Source: Lachnospiraceae bacterium UBA7076 (GTDB lineage: Bacteria; Bacillota; Clostridia; Lachnospirales; Lachnospiraceae). Taken from it: DNA of 64,000 nt. The stretch is from positions 49,652 to 113,651 of the forward strand of contig DKZK01000021.1 of NCBI GenBank assembly GCA_002493625.1. The letters are read 5' to 3'. Each line of letters begins with the position of its first letter. Within the stretch, counting starts at the first letter, position 1. The position numbers and the translations under genes are program-made. This document shows positions 52,940 to 61,098 of the stretch, one piece after another. The notes under the pieces are model-generated. The model had not been told where the DNA came from. It saw only the letters and a program-made list of their open reading frames with translations, and searched no databases.

Positions 52940-53388
52940 ATAATCTCGGGTATAGTCTGTCTTTTATTTTCCTACAATAAATTTACGCTATCTCTTTGAG
53001 CAGAGTTTATTGACAGCGAGAAAAAGCCCTGTATAATACGGTTAAGGGCAGAACACAGCCAAAACCGGCTCTGCTCTTAAGTAACTATTGATAAGTCTTA
53101 TATCAGTTTTTTAGTCTACACAAAACTTGAAACAGTTTCTGGACATAAAGCCACATTTCTTTGAGAAACTGTATTTCTCCATTTTCGAATACATTGAAAG
53201 ATATACAACTTAAACCAACCAAATTCTTTTTTCATACTCACTCGCAATAAGGCAGAATCCTTGTACCCTAAGTAAGATGAAATAAATGTTCCCTCCAACA
53301 TTTTCTGTTAAAAGTGTATCATTTTACTTGTCTATATTTTAAATTATAGTAATCCTTTGACTTTTATTTTCTTATTAAACATAATATC
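52940..53388. other. Remnant region that replaced the ThsA effector part
   Basis: 449 bases without a convincing gene. It has a hairpin TAAGGGCAGA/TCTGCTCTTA (53043-53080) and a 61-codon minus-strand frame (53116-53301) of unfamiliar composition. Its junction with the ThsA fragment is abrupt. It may be a decayed insertion sequence, but I could not match terminal repeats or a transposase. Confidence 0.4.
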
Positions 53389-54357
53389 CTAATAGTATGG
53401 ATATTCAATTTTTGTCTTTGTTTCCAACAACGTTATGAGGAATTTCCATTCATCAAATAAACTATTGTGCTCGTTTTTCAGAATTTTTCTTGCAATCTTC
53501 ATATTATCATATATTTCCATAACTCTATCACGAAATACCTCCCAATTTTCTTGATTTTCTTTATCCAGTTCTTTCATTAAAATATTAGATTGGCATAATC
53601 CATCTAAATAGTATAGATAACCCTGACTCACTCCCATTTGTGGCTCAAGCGAATCTCGCTCACATCGATGAAGTAAATCAAGTGCTTCCTCCAAACGCCC
53701 CTCTGAATAATAAATATCCGCCAAACGCAACAGCGACTTGGGTGCTTTTACAATTTTAGCTATTGCTTCTTCCAAAATGTCAATTTCCAATTCCCTTTCA
53801 TTAAATTTATTATGAATCTCCGCCTGAGATAAATATCCATTTTCATCATATGGAAGATACTGCCGAAATTCACTAGACAAAGTAATCGCTGACTGTTTAA
53901 TTTCATCTCCACTACTTCCTCTTTCCAATTCTGTCATCAAATAATCAATTGAGAATCGGAATGCTCTCCAATTCCAATTATTTTTCGATATCCCAACCAA
54001 AACACCATAATACTCTTTGCACTTGTCCAGTCTGTCACATACTGTGCCATATTTAATATAATCCGCCAAAAGATCTACTGACGTCGGATACTTGTTTAAT
54101 CCACATTCCAAATAATCACAGGCAAGATCCTCTGCATTTCTTCTCGCACATTCCACGCCAACATTATGAAAGTCCATAGATGTCCCTATAAATTCTTCCT
54201 TTTGCAAGGATTTGTCAACAATTTTATAAAATAACTCAATTTGTTTTCCTTCGTCCATTTCTGTATCAGCAAAAATATCCATGATTGCACTGTGCATTTC
54301 AACCATGTTACATCCTCGCTTCAACTCAAGTACATTCAAATATGTATTACCTTTCAT
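53389..54357 (-). CDS. TPR-like helical protein of an unassigned cassette
   Basis: A 322-residue soluble protein made of helical repeats: YIKYGTVCDRLDKCKEYYGV, LRLADIYYSEGRLEEALDLLHRC and GVSQGYLYYLDGLCQ look like TPR units. No catalytic motif is apparent. AGGAGG precedes the ATG at 54357. It follows the small ORF (54381) and membrane protein (54521) genes closely and would be the last gene of a three-gene operon. Confidence 0.7.
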   Translation of the reverse strand: MKGNTYLNVLELKRGCNMVEMHSAIMDIFADTEMDEGKQIELFYKIVDKSLQKEEFIGTSMDFHNVGVECARRNAEDLACDYLECGLNKYPTSVDLLADYIKYGTVCDRLDKCKEYYGVLVGISKNNWNWRAFRFSIDYLMTELERGSSGDEIKQSAITLSSEFRQYLPYDENGYLSQAEIHNKFNERELEIDILEEAIAKIVKAPKSLLRLADIYYSEGRLEEALDLLHRCERDSLEPQMGVSQGYLYYLDGLCQSNILMKELDKENQENWEVFRDRVMEIYDNMKIARKILKNEHNSLFDEWKFLITLLETKTKIEYPYY

Positions 54358-54380
54358 TTTTTACCTCCTGCCTTAATGGC

Positions 54381-54548
54381 TTACCCAATATTTTTCCAAA
54401 ATGGTTTCTTTTTTTCTGTATCCTGCTTTCTTTGTTTTTCTTCCTCTTCCTTTTTCTTTTGTTCCTTTACTCGCTGTTCCTCTTTATCCAATTCCTCAAT
54501 TTTCTTATCAATATATGCAATCATTTTATCAATATCTTCACTCGACAT
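54381..54548 (-). CDS. Small charged coiled-coil protein
   Basis: A 55-residue frame starting MSSEDIDKMIAYIDKKIEEL and ending KKKPFWKNIG, almost wholly Glu/Lys/Gln heptads in the middle. Its start overlaps the 3' end of the upstream gene by 28 bases and lacks a clear ribosome binding site, so coupled translation is assumed. Its place between two co-oriented genes supports it. Confidence 0.55.
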   Translation of the reverse strand: MSSEDIDKMIAYIDKKIEELDKEEQRVKEQKKKEEEEKQRKQDTEKKKPFWKNIG

Positions 54549-55195
54549 ATAACACTAACTATTATTAGCACATATTCGTATTGATTTATTATCTTTTTCT
54601 GCAAATATTCTGTAATATAATAAAGCGCTGATATTATAAACGTCCAATATTGAACTAAAATCCCCCACACAATCGTCATAAAATTGGGAATACGATTTTT
54701 TGTAGTTTCCCTAATATCCTTATATATAAGTATATACTTTTCCCACAAAGATATTTTTCTATAATCAATAATCCTATTTCCCTTATCTAAAACTTCTTTT
54801 GCTAACTTTATTTGGGCACATTCTTCCTTCTTCCTGATTACCTTTTTATCTATACAAGCTGCATTTTGTATATCCGAGTCCTCACACTTAACTACTGCTA
54901 CTGTAAAAAATTCACCTTTACCATCTTTACTTAATGCCTCCATAGCACTGTCAATCAACAATTTCTCTGTGGAAAAAACATCCCCATTTATGTGCTTATC
55001 CTTTTTTCTTTTACCTGAAATTGTGCCCCAAAAAACCAAAATTACCCTTCGTTCTTCTGCTAGTTTCTGATTAACACATTTTTCATGAAATTGTATATAG
55101 GAACTGTTATTTGCATTTGCTGACATTTTCTCTAAAAAATCACTTTGGGACAGTGCATCTTCAAATCGAATCCATTTCCCCTTTTCATTACCCAT
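54521..55195 (-). CDS. Membrane protein of an unassigned three-gene cassette
   Basis: A 224-residue protein. The first 150 residues are soluble: FEDALSQSDFLEKMSANANN, RRVILVFWGTISGKRKKDKH and FFTVAVVKCEDSD. Two hydrophobic segments near the C-terminus (about 174-192 and 205-220; IVWGILVQYWTFIISALYY and YEYVLIIVSVICRV) suggest membrane anchoring. It does not match a family I know. AT-rich, like other cargo. Confidence 0.6.
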   Translation of the reverse strand: MGNEKGKWIRFEDALSQSDFLEKMSANANNSSYIQFHEKCVNQKLAEERRVILVFWGTISGKRKKDKHINGDVFSTEKLLIDSAMEALSKDGKGEFFTVAVVKCEDSDIQNAACIDKKVIRKKEECAQIKLAKEVLDKGNRIIDYRKISLWEKYILIYKDIRETTKNRIPNFMTIVWGILVQYWTFIISALYYITEYLQKKIINQYEYVLIIVSVICRVKILIK

Positions 55196-55904
55196 ATTTC
55201 TCTACTCCTTAGTAACAATATCATCCAAAGACATATTTTATGTATCATAATCCGTTTCAATTTTCAGCATTTAACCCTTTGCGTCTATCAGAACTGGTTT
55301 ATCATTGTTAGTTTTCACTCAAAAAGAGTAACTTACATTCAAGCTTCATAGTATATTCCTTTTGCTTTTAATCCCTCCACCAGTTAGTACCTTTAAATAT
55401 CTGCAAACTCGAATTTTTAACTTTCTTATATTTTTTCTTGTTGTCGTAGTAATAGTCTCGTTGCCTTTTAAAAACTCAAATATCTTTATACTAATTCTAT
55501 TATTTTTTCACTTAGTAATTTGCTGACCTAAAATGAGCTAATGGTTTTCTTTACTAGAAAGCAACTTCTATACTTATCCTACGATTTGTAAAGCTCCATA
55601 ATTCCAGTTTTTTAATATCATATTTCACACCATTTTCTTTTAATAGGCAAACCTAACACAATTGCAATTAAATTATAAGGTATAGTTGAAGTATATCGTA
55701 CCACCATAATACCTACTTCAAAAATCTAAGGTTCTTACCTTTTTACACAAAGTATGCACTTACATAAACATTGCACAACTAAAATATTTTATTTAAAAAC
55801 AATAGACCTTTCCGATAAATACATTGATGTTCTTCAACAATTATACCCTACTACATTAATCCATATTTCGATTATACTCTACGCTCATCCAAAAATCACC
55901 TTGC
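55196..55904. other. AT-rich gap between cargo and relaxase
   Basis: 709 bases without a supported gene. AATTCCAGTTTTTTAA at about 55599-55614 also occurs in both direct repeats around the second toxin-antitoxin pair (58743 and 59459). A plus-strand frame at 55754-56065 overlaps the relaxase and lacks a ribosome binding site. Confidence 0.5.
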
Positions 55905-57179
55905 TCATTGTACTAGCCACTGGTACTTTTGTCCCACATCTCCTTCGTGTGTTCCATGCTTTTCACAATTTCCATATCCCTCATGATTTCCAATGTCTTC
56001 CACAATTTTCACATTTTCCATATCCTTTATTTCCTCCGGCTCATCCATCCGCACCACAGTTTTAAGCTGCATCGCCTCCCGTATTATCATATTTTTAATT
56101 GATTTAAATTCTTTATTTTCTGCCAGTGGTATCCGCTCCGGCAACTCCTGTGTATAGGTCTGTATCACTGCCTCCCTCTGCCCATACCAAAGATTATACA
56201 GGGCTCTTATCCGTTCATCCTCTGCCAGTTCCTCCATAATGGCATCAACAATATCCTTTACATCCGCCTTCAGATAACCATAAATCTTTTTGCCGGATGT
56301 CCGGCTCAGCCTTTCATTTAACGTAAACAGCAGTTCCTCTATTCGAGGATTTCTACTGTTTCCATACTTCAGCGCTTCCAGTGTTTCTTCCATAATTTTC
56401 AGACTGTTTTCCTTCAATTCATCCCTGTGCATGGTCTGTTTTTCATAAATACAAAGCAGGTCCTGTGCAAATATGTCCCTTGCAAAGGCAGAGCGCAGGT
56501 TATTAACACCCCTTGGAGTCAGATATCCTTCATTTTCTATTGCTGAGTAAGCAAGCAGATGGACATGGGGATGATGGGATTCGTTATGAAAAGCACCAAA
56601 CCATCTTAGATTTTCCATTGGAATTTTCAGATTGACCGCAAGTGCTTCCGTCTGAGTCCGGAGCATATCCCGCCACCGGCTTCCGTTATTATATCCGAGA
56701 CGTTCCGCGTCTTCTCTGCGCAGGGATATGATAACCGTCCACACATTCCCCCTGTGTTTATTCAGGTCTTCCGATACCTTGAATAATTTTACCTCCACTC
56801 CCTCATCCGTGAACAGACCATGTGCACCAAAGCGTTCTGCACGGGGACGTGTGGCAATATAATCCGCATAGGTTTTCTTTCCCATCATTTGGGTAGCATT
56901 ATCCTCCAGCGCTCTTGTAATAAACTCGGAAGCATTTCCGATTGTGGGCTGTCCCGTGTAATCCTCATACTCAAGCATTTGTCTGCTATCCGGAAAATCC
57001 CTCAGTATCTGCCCAATCAGTTTTTTCTGGGACATGGTTGCAGGCGCATGTTTTCTGGAGTCATCGATTTTTTCCACACCCTCACGGGTTGCGATGTATT
57101 TTACGTAACCACCCCGATTTCCTCTGCCATTCCTGCTGTCGGGTTTCAGGTATTTAAACTTAGTAACCAGCTTCGCCAT
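55905..57179 (-). CDS. MobP-type relaxase
   Basis: A 424-residue relaxase. The N-terminal part RGNRGGYVKYIATREGVEK resembles MobP3-like relaxases, and the metal-binding three-histidine motif is FHNESHHPHVHLLAYS (about residues 195-210). The nucleophilic tyrosine may be in the YVKYIATR region. The C-terminus has helical domain and a glycine/histidine-rich tail (EDIGNHEGYGNCEKHG). It would nick oriT for transfer. GAGGAGG precedes the ATG. Confidence 0.85.
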   Translation of the reverse strand: MAKLVTKFKYLKPDSRNGRGNRGGYVKYIATREGVEKIDDSRKHAPATMSQKKLIGQILRDFPDSRQMLEYEDYTGQPTIGNASEFITRALEDNATQMMGKKTYADYIATRPRAERFGAHGLFTDEGVEVKLFKVSEDLNKHRGNVWTVIISLRREDAERLGYNNGSRWRDMLRTQTEALAVNLKIPMENLRWFGAFHNESHHPHVHLLAYSAIENEGYLTPRGVNNLRSAFARDIFAQDLLCIYEKQTMHRDELKENSLKIMEETLEALKYGNSRNPRIEELLFTLNERLSRTSGKKIYGYLKADVKDIVDAIMEELAEDERIRALYNLWYGQREAVIQTYTQELPERIPLAENKEFKSIKNMIIREAMQLKTVVRMDEPEEIKDMENVKIVEDIGNHEGYGNCEKHGTHEGDVGQKYQWLVQ

Positions 57180-57290
57180 GCGCCCTCCTCTTTCTTCTTA
57201 TTTTTCATTAGGTAATTTCGAAATTCATTATTTTCGAAACTTAGTAATGAAATATAGACAATATCATAAGCATGGTGCTTTGGAGACGTC

Positions 57291-57367
57291 GGTACATAAG
57301 ACTGCGTACTTTACAGTCTTATGTACCGTATGTGCAACAAACAGCGCAAGCGCATCGTTCGTTGTAC
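57291..57367. other. Paired inverted repeats upstream of the relaxase: candidate oriT
   Basis: A perfect 14-bp hairpin, GGTACATAAGACTG/CAGTCTTATGTACC, spans 57291-57327 with a 9-base loop. A second imperfect one spans 57332-57367 (GTGCAACAAAC... with ...GTTCGTTGTAC). They occupy the 230-base gap between the RHH gene and the relaxase gene, where oriT commonly lies. An attenuator is the alternative. Outer bases GACGTCGG resemble those of the 13.4-kb palindrome. Confidence 0.45.
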
Positions 57368-57410
57368 AATATAGATAATTCAACGAAGGCACGCTTGTTC
57401 TGCTTATCTT

Positions 57411-57845
57411 TTAATCACTCTGCCAGTCTGCTGCGTCGTTAAAGGAAAAGGAACCGTTAAGTCGTTTCACTTCCTTGATGCATTCTCCCCGCAGCCGTTC
57501 CAGTGAGATTCTGTCAATCTCCTGAGACGCCGCAACCACGTTCATGGTCACGGCAAGCTCTACCGCCAGCTTGAATAACATTCTGCTGATTCGGTTATCG
57601 CTTTCTGCCACAATGCTTTTCAGAGTGGATGTAATGATTGGTGCGAGGTAAGATTTGTTTTTCTCGGAAGTGAGATAGCCTGTATAGAATAATACTGCTT
57701 TTTCGATAAATTCACTCTGGGATTTGCAGTTGTCTTCCTTGTATAACTCTTTTACTTTGTCGAGGGTTGACTCCCGCACCCATAGGGCAAATTTACGCTT
57801 GGGTTCCTTACGGTTAAGGTTCTCCTGATTGTTATTCTGCGACAT
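57411..57845 (-). CDS. Ribbon-helix-helix-like mobilization accessory protein
   Basis: A 144-residue protein. The first 55 residues (FALWVRESTLDKVKELYKED, SQSEFIEKAVLFY) fit a ribbon-helix-helix DNA-binding domain, like MobC-type or CopG-type nickase accessories. The rest is helical. It lies upstream of the relaxase in the same direction with the candidate oriT between. ATG follows AGGGAGG. Confidence 0.7.
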   Translation of the reverse strand: MSQNNNQENLNRKEPKRKFALWVRESTLDKVKELYKEDNCKSQSEFIEKAVLFYTGYLTSEKNKSYLAPIITSTLKSIVAESDNRISRMLFKLAVELAVTMNVVAASQEIDRISLERLRGECIKEVKRLNGSFSFNDAADWQSD

Positions 57846-57983
57846 GTGTTTCCTCCCTACGTTTATTTTTTAATTAAAAGATTGGCGATGCGCTATTTGC
57901 GATGTTTTTTCGCAAAGTATAATATGTGTTTTCGTGCATTATACAGTGGACATTGACAAAAAAAGAGTTTCACAATTACCTGA

Positions 57984-58016
57984 TAAAAAAATCGCCGCCT
58001 ATGTAAAGCGACGATT
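57984..58016 (-). terminator. Intrinsic terminator after the first parE
   Basis: AATCGTCGC pairs with GCGGCGATT (9 pairs, one wobble), followed by a T-run on the minus strand. It lies 21 bases after the toxin stop codon and separates the toxin-antitoxin module from the mob genes. Confidence 0.8.
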
Positions 58017-58037
58017 CTTAATCTGTTTATTTTATTG

Positions 58038-58355
58038 TTATCTGATAAGCCAACTATAATCCTGCCTGCAATCCACAACATAATCTGCATATACAATATC
58101 ATCCATAATCCAAAAGATTATCATATAGCGTTTTTCAAATAGAATAAAACGGTAGGCATTTCTTGGGATATATTCCCCTACAAGCCACGAACATCTCTGC
58201 GGCATAAATTCTAATGAATTTGCTGTCTTTTCAAACTCTGCTGTCAACCGTTCTGCCGCTTCCGGGCTAACCTGTGCCAGAAACGCAGCATGGGAAACAA
58301 GCATCTGTTTTGCCCGTTCCGATACAATCACATGGTACTTATTCTGCTGTTCCAT
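58038..58355 (-). CDS. ParE/RelE-family toxin (module 1)
   Basis: A 105-residue toxin: KYHVIVSERAKQMLVSHAAFL, and a core strand YRFILFEKRYMIIFWI with basic residues expected for the ParE/RelE fold. It overlaps the antitoxin gene by 17 bases, normal for such pairs. The start at 58355 (MEQQNKYHV) is preferred over an earlier codon. Confidence 0.85.
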   Translation of the reverse strand: MEQQNKYHVIVSERAKQMLVSHAAFLAQVSPEAAERLTAEFEKTANSLEFMPQRCSWLVGEYIPRNAYRFILFEKRYMIIFWIMDDIVYADYVVDCRQDYSWLIR

Positions 58356-58626
58356 GACCTGCCGCCTCCTTGATTGCACTACGCATCATCGCAGCGACTT
58401 CATCAACAGTGTATCCTTTGCTTCCACGCATCCTGTCCTCCTCGACAGCAAGCAATTCCTCACGGAGTTTCAGCATTTTTTCTCTGCGGTTGTAGGTTTC
58501 TATATCCATAACAACTAAATCTCCCTCGCCGTTTTTGGTAAGGAAAATCGGCTCTTCGGTCTTTCTGCACATATCGGCAATCTCGTTGTAGTTTTGACGG
58601 ATTGCAGCGGATGGACGAATATTCAT
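58339..58626 (-). CDS. Phd/YefM-family antitoxin (module 1)
   Basis: A 95-residue antitoxin. The N-terminal Phd/YefM DNA-binding domain is IRPSAAIRQNYNEIADMCRK and EEPIFLTKNGEGDLVVMDIETY; the C-terminal tail wraps the toxin in this family. ATG at 58626 follows AGGAGG. It likely represses its own operon. Confidence 0.88.
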   Translation of the reverse strand: MNIRPSAAIRQNYNEIADMCRKTEEPIFLTKNGEGDLVVMDIETYNRREKMLKLREELLAVEEDRMRGSKGYTVDEVAAMMRSAIKEAAGHGTAE

Positions 58627-58716
58627 AACAACACCTCCTGCTTGTTGGTAGTAGTATTCTAACCATATTATACTTATTTTATACCACCACGTCAATATGC
58701 CCAACGTAGAGTGAAC

Positions 58717-58754
58717 CGTAAAGTGAATTTTTAATTTTTAAATTCCAGTTTTTT
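58717..58754. repeat. Left direct repeat flanking the second TA pair
   Basis: A repeat starting CGTAAAGTGAATTTTT and ending AAATTCCAGTTTTTT. It matches 59442-59472 apart from a 7-base insertion of AT. The two copies bracket toxin-antitoxin module 2 exactly. Confidence 0.7.
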
Positions 58755-58768
58755 CTTTTGAATTGTAT

Positions 58769-59092
58769 TTAGTTATCGCTTGGTTCTCCGAACAGGATTT
58801 GCATAAAGTTTCTCCGTCCGTAAAGCACACGGACAATATTGACTGTCTGATTTTCAATTCGGTAAAACGCCGTATAGTTTCCGCAGATCAAAAATCGGTA
58901 GTCCGTTTCAAAGTCCACGATAGAGGAAAGCGGAGCGCCGCTTTCAGGAAAGTCGGCAAGCATACGGATTCTCTTTGTGATCTTGGCAACTGTGTTTACT
59001 GCCGCCTGCTCATTGCAAAGCTCCTCCGTAATATATGCTTTTGTCTGCTGTAAGTCTGTAATTGCTTCCGGTGAAAATTTTATCTCAGCCAT
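58769..59092 (-). CDS. ParE/RelE-family toxin (module 2)
   Basis: A 107-residue toxin: AEIKFSPEAITDLQQTKAYI, MLADFPESGAPLSS and YRFLICGNYTAFYRIENQTV, then VRVLYGRRNFMQIL are classic ParE/RelE signatures. It overlaps the antitoxin by 8 bases. Confidence 0.9.
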   Translation of the reverse strand: MAEIKFSPEAITDLQQTKAYITEELCNEQAAVNTVAKITKRIRMLADFPESGAPLSSIVDFETDYRFLICGNYTAFYRIENQTVNIVRVLYGRRNFMQILFGEPSDN

Positions 59093-59339
59093 TGGCGATA
59101 CCTAACATTTTCTCAACATCGGCAATATCCGTCCAGCCTTTTTCCTTTGCGGACTGTTCGCCTTTGGAAAGCTCGCCCATCAGCTTAATCACAGCCTTTG
59201 TTTTTTCATATTCCTCCATATCGACAATGACATATCTGCCCCTGCCGTTTTTTGTCAGGAATACAGGTTCTCCAACCGCAATATCCCGCAATACCTCCGT
59301 ATAGTTTCTCAAATCAGACACAGGCTTTATATTTGGCAT
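59085..59339 (-). CDS. Phd/YefM-family antitoxin (module 2)
   Basis: An 84-residue antitoxin: NIKPVSDLRNYTEVLRDIAV, GEPVFLTKNGRGRYVIVDME is the usual Phd/YefM N-terminus. Its residues differ from module 1 beyond the conserved motif, so the modules are not a recent duplication of each other. ATG at 59339 follows GGAGCG. Confidence 0.9.
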   Translation of the reverse strand: MPNIKPVSDLRNYTEVLRDIAVGEPVFLTKNGRGRYVIVDMEEYEKTKAVIKLMGELSKGEQSAKEKGWTDIADVEKMLGIANG

Positions 59340-59357
59340 AACATTCGCTCCTTTCAA

Positions 59358-60027
59358 ATCTGCTGTAATTATTATGCCCTAATTCATCGTAAAATGCAAC
59401 AGCGCATCTGAAATTTGTAAAAAATGTCATTTTTATATTATCGTAAAGTGAATTTTTAAATTCCAGTTTTTTTACTCCTAAAATCTCAATTCTGGAATTT
59501 ACTCCTGCACATAGTTTTTGATACAATATCATATGGTTATCTGTCTGTCGGAAGAGAATACCACATGAATAAACACAACCAAAAACATTTAACCGTTTCT
59601 TATGTCACAAGGAATGTCACATTTTTATCATTCATTAAAATCACTTCAATTACCAGGTTTTCTGTTTTTACATAGGAAGTGACATTGTCAATATCACTTC
59701 CTTGTCACCTCGTTGTCACTTCCTATTTCAACTTCCAAAAGGATAATATATTGTATTCATCTGTTCTTCACCATCTCTTACTTTTACCCCCCCCCCACAT
59801 TTACCCGCAAACACCGCCCTTTATCGGACTCCCAACCCACAGGATTTCCTGTCTTAAATAATAGCGACCCATGATAAATATTCCGGTCAAACTGCCCGTA
59901 TCTCCCCAAGCGGTCGGCGTTGCCGGCCGAAGTAAATGGAGCCGGGGTGCAGCTGCAACCCCGACTCTTTCTCCTGCTTGCTTTTCGACCCGATATCATA
60001 ACTATGATACCGGATGCCGCTTTGGGA
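59358..60027. other. Gap with GTCAC-type repeats and a poly-C tract
   Basis: No supported gene. ATAGGAAGTGACA (59672-59684) and TGTCACTTCCTAT (59714-59726) form a perfect 13-bp inverted repeat, with an inner GGAAGTGA/TCACTTCC and extra GTCAC motifs at 59603-59622 and 59703-59709. A tract of 10 C lies at 59777-59786. The first part (59442-59500) includes the right TA repeat and an inverted repeat of AAATTCCAG. A 104-codon frame at 59784-60098 overlaps the hydrolase end and lacks support. Confidence 0.5.
59442..59472. repeat. Right direct repeat flanking the second TA pair
   Basis: Second copy of the repeat at 58717-58754, here in the shorter form. Its last part also pairs with CTGGAATTT (59492-59500). 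Confidence 0.7.
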
Positions 60028-61098
60028 TTATTCGCCCGCTTCTCCGTCTTCGCCCTCAACCTCCGTACCGGCACCGTCCGCAGAACCTTCCTCCACATAA
60101 GTGATATACGGCACCTTCAGCCAGTGTGTCCACCTGCTCCCTGCCAGCTGTGTCCGCACCACACCATACTTTGTTCCCATCGCCTCTACAACTTCGCCAT
60201 TTCCGATATAGATGCCGATATGTCCCTCATGCCATACAGCAAGTCCGGGTATCTCAGGCATCGTATCTATGGTCCCTTTTTCCACAGCATTCTCATACAT
60301 GGTATCGGCGCCGATATCCGGCATACCGTTTGTCCCATATTCCACCTGCCCGGTCTCCGTATTCAGCCATCCGTATCCCTTGATCAGACCAACACAATCC
60401 GCTGTTCTTTTCCCATACCAGTTGGAAGCGATAAAATCCGCATAGCCGCCTACCTCCTCCGGATACTGTTCCTTCTTGAAATTAAACAGACTTCCGTTCA
60501 GCACCTCACCGCAGGTTCCCCACACATAGCCCCAGCCGGACTGCTCTGCATGCACTGCCCATTTTGCCAGATCCAGATTGTTTTTTACGGAAGGGAATGT
60601 GTAGTCGGATATGTCTATATATGTCATGCGTATTCCATCCATGACTTTTGTAAACATCTCCGCTGATATGTCCGTTCCAAATGCCGCATTCACCTTTGCA
60701 ATCAGATCCGCATCTGACTGTCCGTTTGCAAAGCACCCCACCAGCTTTTCCACAAAGCCTTCTTCCTCCGCCGCATCATATAATGACATGAAATAAAGCA
60801 TCTGCGCCTCATCCGCCCGTTCCGCCGTAAATCCGGCATTCAGCATGACTGCTTTAATCTGCGCTGCCATATCCTCCATGCGCTGCATTTCTTCTCCGCA
60901 GGCAATCTCTATCCTGTCTTTCAGGCTCTGAGTCTCAATATTCAGATCACCGGTAAACATGGCAAGCAGTACCGCTATGGGCGTGACAATAATTATGATA
61001 ATGCCAAGTATGATCCCACCTGCTGTTTTCAGTACCTTTCTGTCACCCAGCAATAAAGCAGCAACCTTCTTTAATGCCGCTGCCACTGTAGCGCTCAT
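60028..61098 (-). CDS. NlpC/P60 (C40) cell-wall hydrolase of a conjugation module
   Basis: A 356-residue protein. One transmembrane segment (about residues 24-46, AGGIILGIIIIIVTPIAVLL) anchors it; residues about 60-180 resemble the lysozyme-like part of Tn916/Tn1549 Orf14-type proteins, and the C40 domain follows with the catalytic cysteine in KRTADCVGLIKGYGW and histidine in WHEGHIGIYIGNG. It would open the wall for the transfer channel. Its start overlaps the VirB4 fragment (GATGAGC). The C-terminus is acidic. Confidence 0.85.
   Translation of the reverse strand: MSATVAAALKKVAALLLGDRKVLKTAGGIILGIIIIIVTPIAVLLAMFTGDLNIETQSLKDRIEIACGEEMQRMEDMAAQIKAVMLNAGFTAERADEAQMLYFMSLYDAAEEEGFVEKLVGCFANGQSDADLIAKVNAAFGTDISAEMFTKVMDGIRMTYIDISDYTFPSVKNNLDLAKWAVHAEQSGWGYVWGTCGEVLNGSLFNFKKEQYPEEVGGYADFIASNWYGKRTADCVGLIKGYGWLNTETGQVEYGTNGMPDIGADTMYENAVEKGTIDTMPEIPGLAVWHEGHIGIYIGNGEVVEAMGTKYGVVRTQLAGSRWTHWLKVPYITYVEEGSADGAGTEVEGEDGEAGE

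Noticed and set aside
53116..53301. 61-codon minus-strand frame in the ThsA-upstream gap
   Set aside because: The frame has no usable ribosome binding site before its first ATG (the GGAGGG lies inside it) and no recognisable motif; kept as part of an unresolved remnant.
55754..56065. 103-codon plus-strand frame overlapping the end of the relaxase
   Set aside because: No ribosome binding site, His/Pro/Phe-rich antisense-like composition and overlap with a real gene.
57893..58102. 69-codon minus-strand frame between parE and the RHH gene
   Set aside because: It overlaps the toxin gene and an intrinsic terminator.
59784..60098. 104-codon minus-strand frame overlapping the C-terminus of the NlpC/P60 gene
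   Set aside because: It lacks a ribosome binding site, runs into a poly-C tract, and is very basic in the way expected from an out-of-frame reading.
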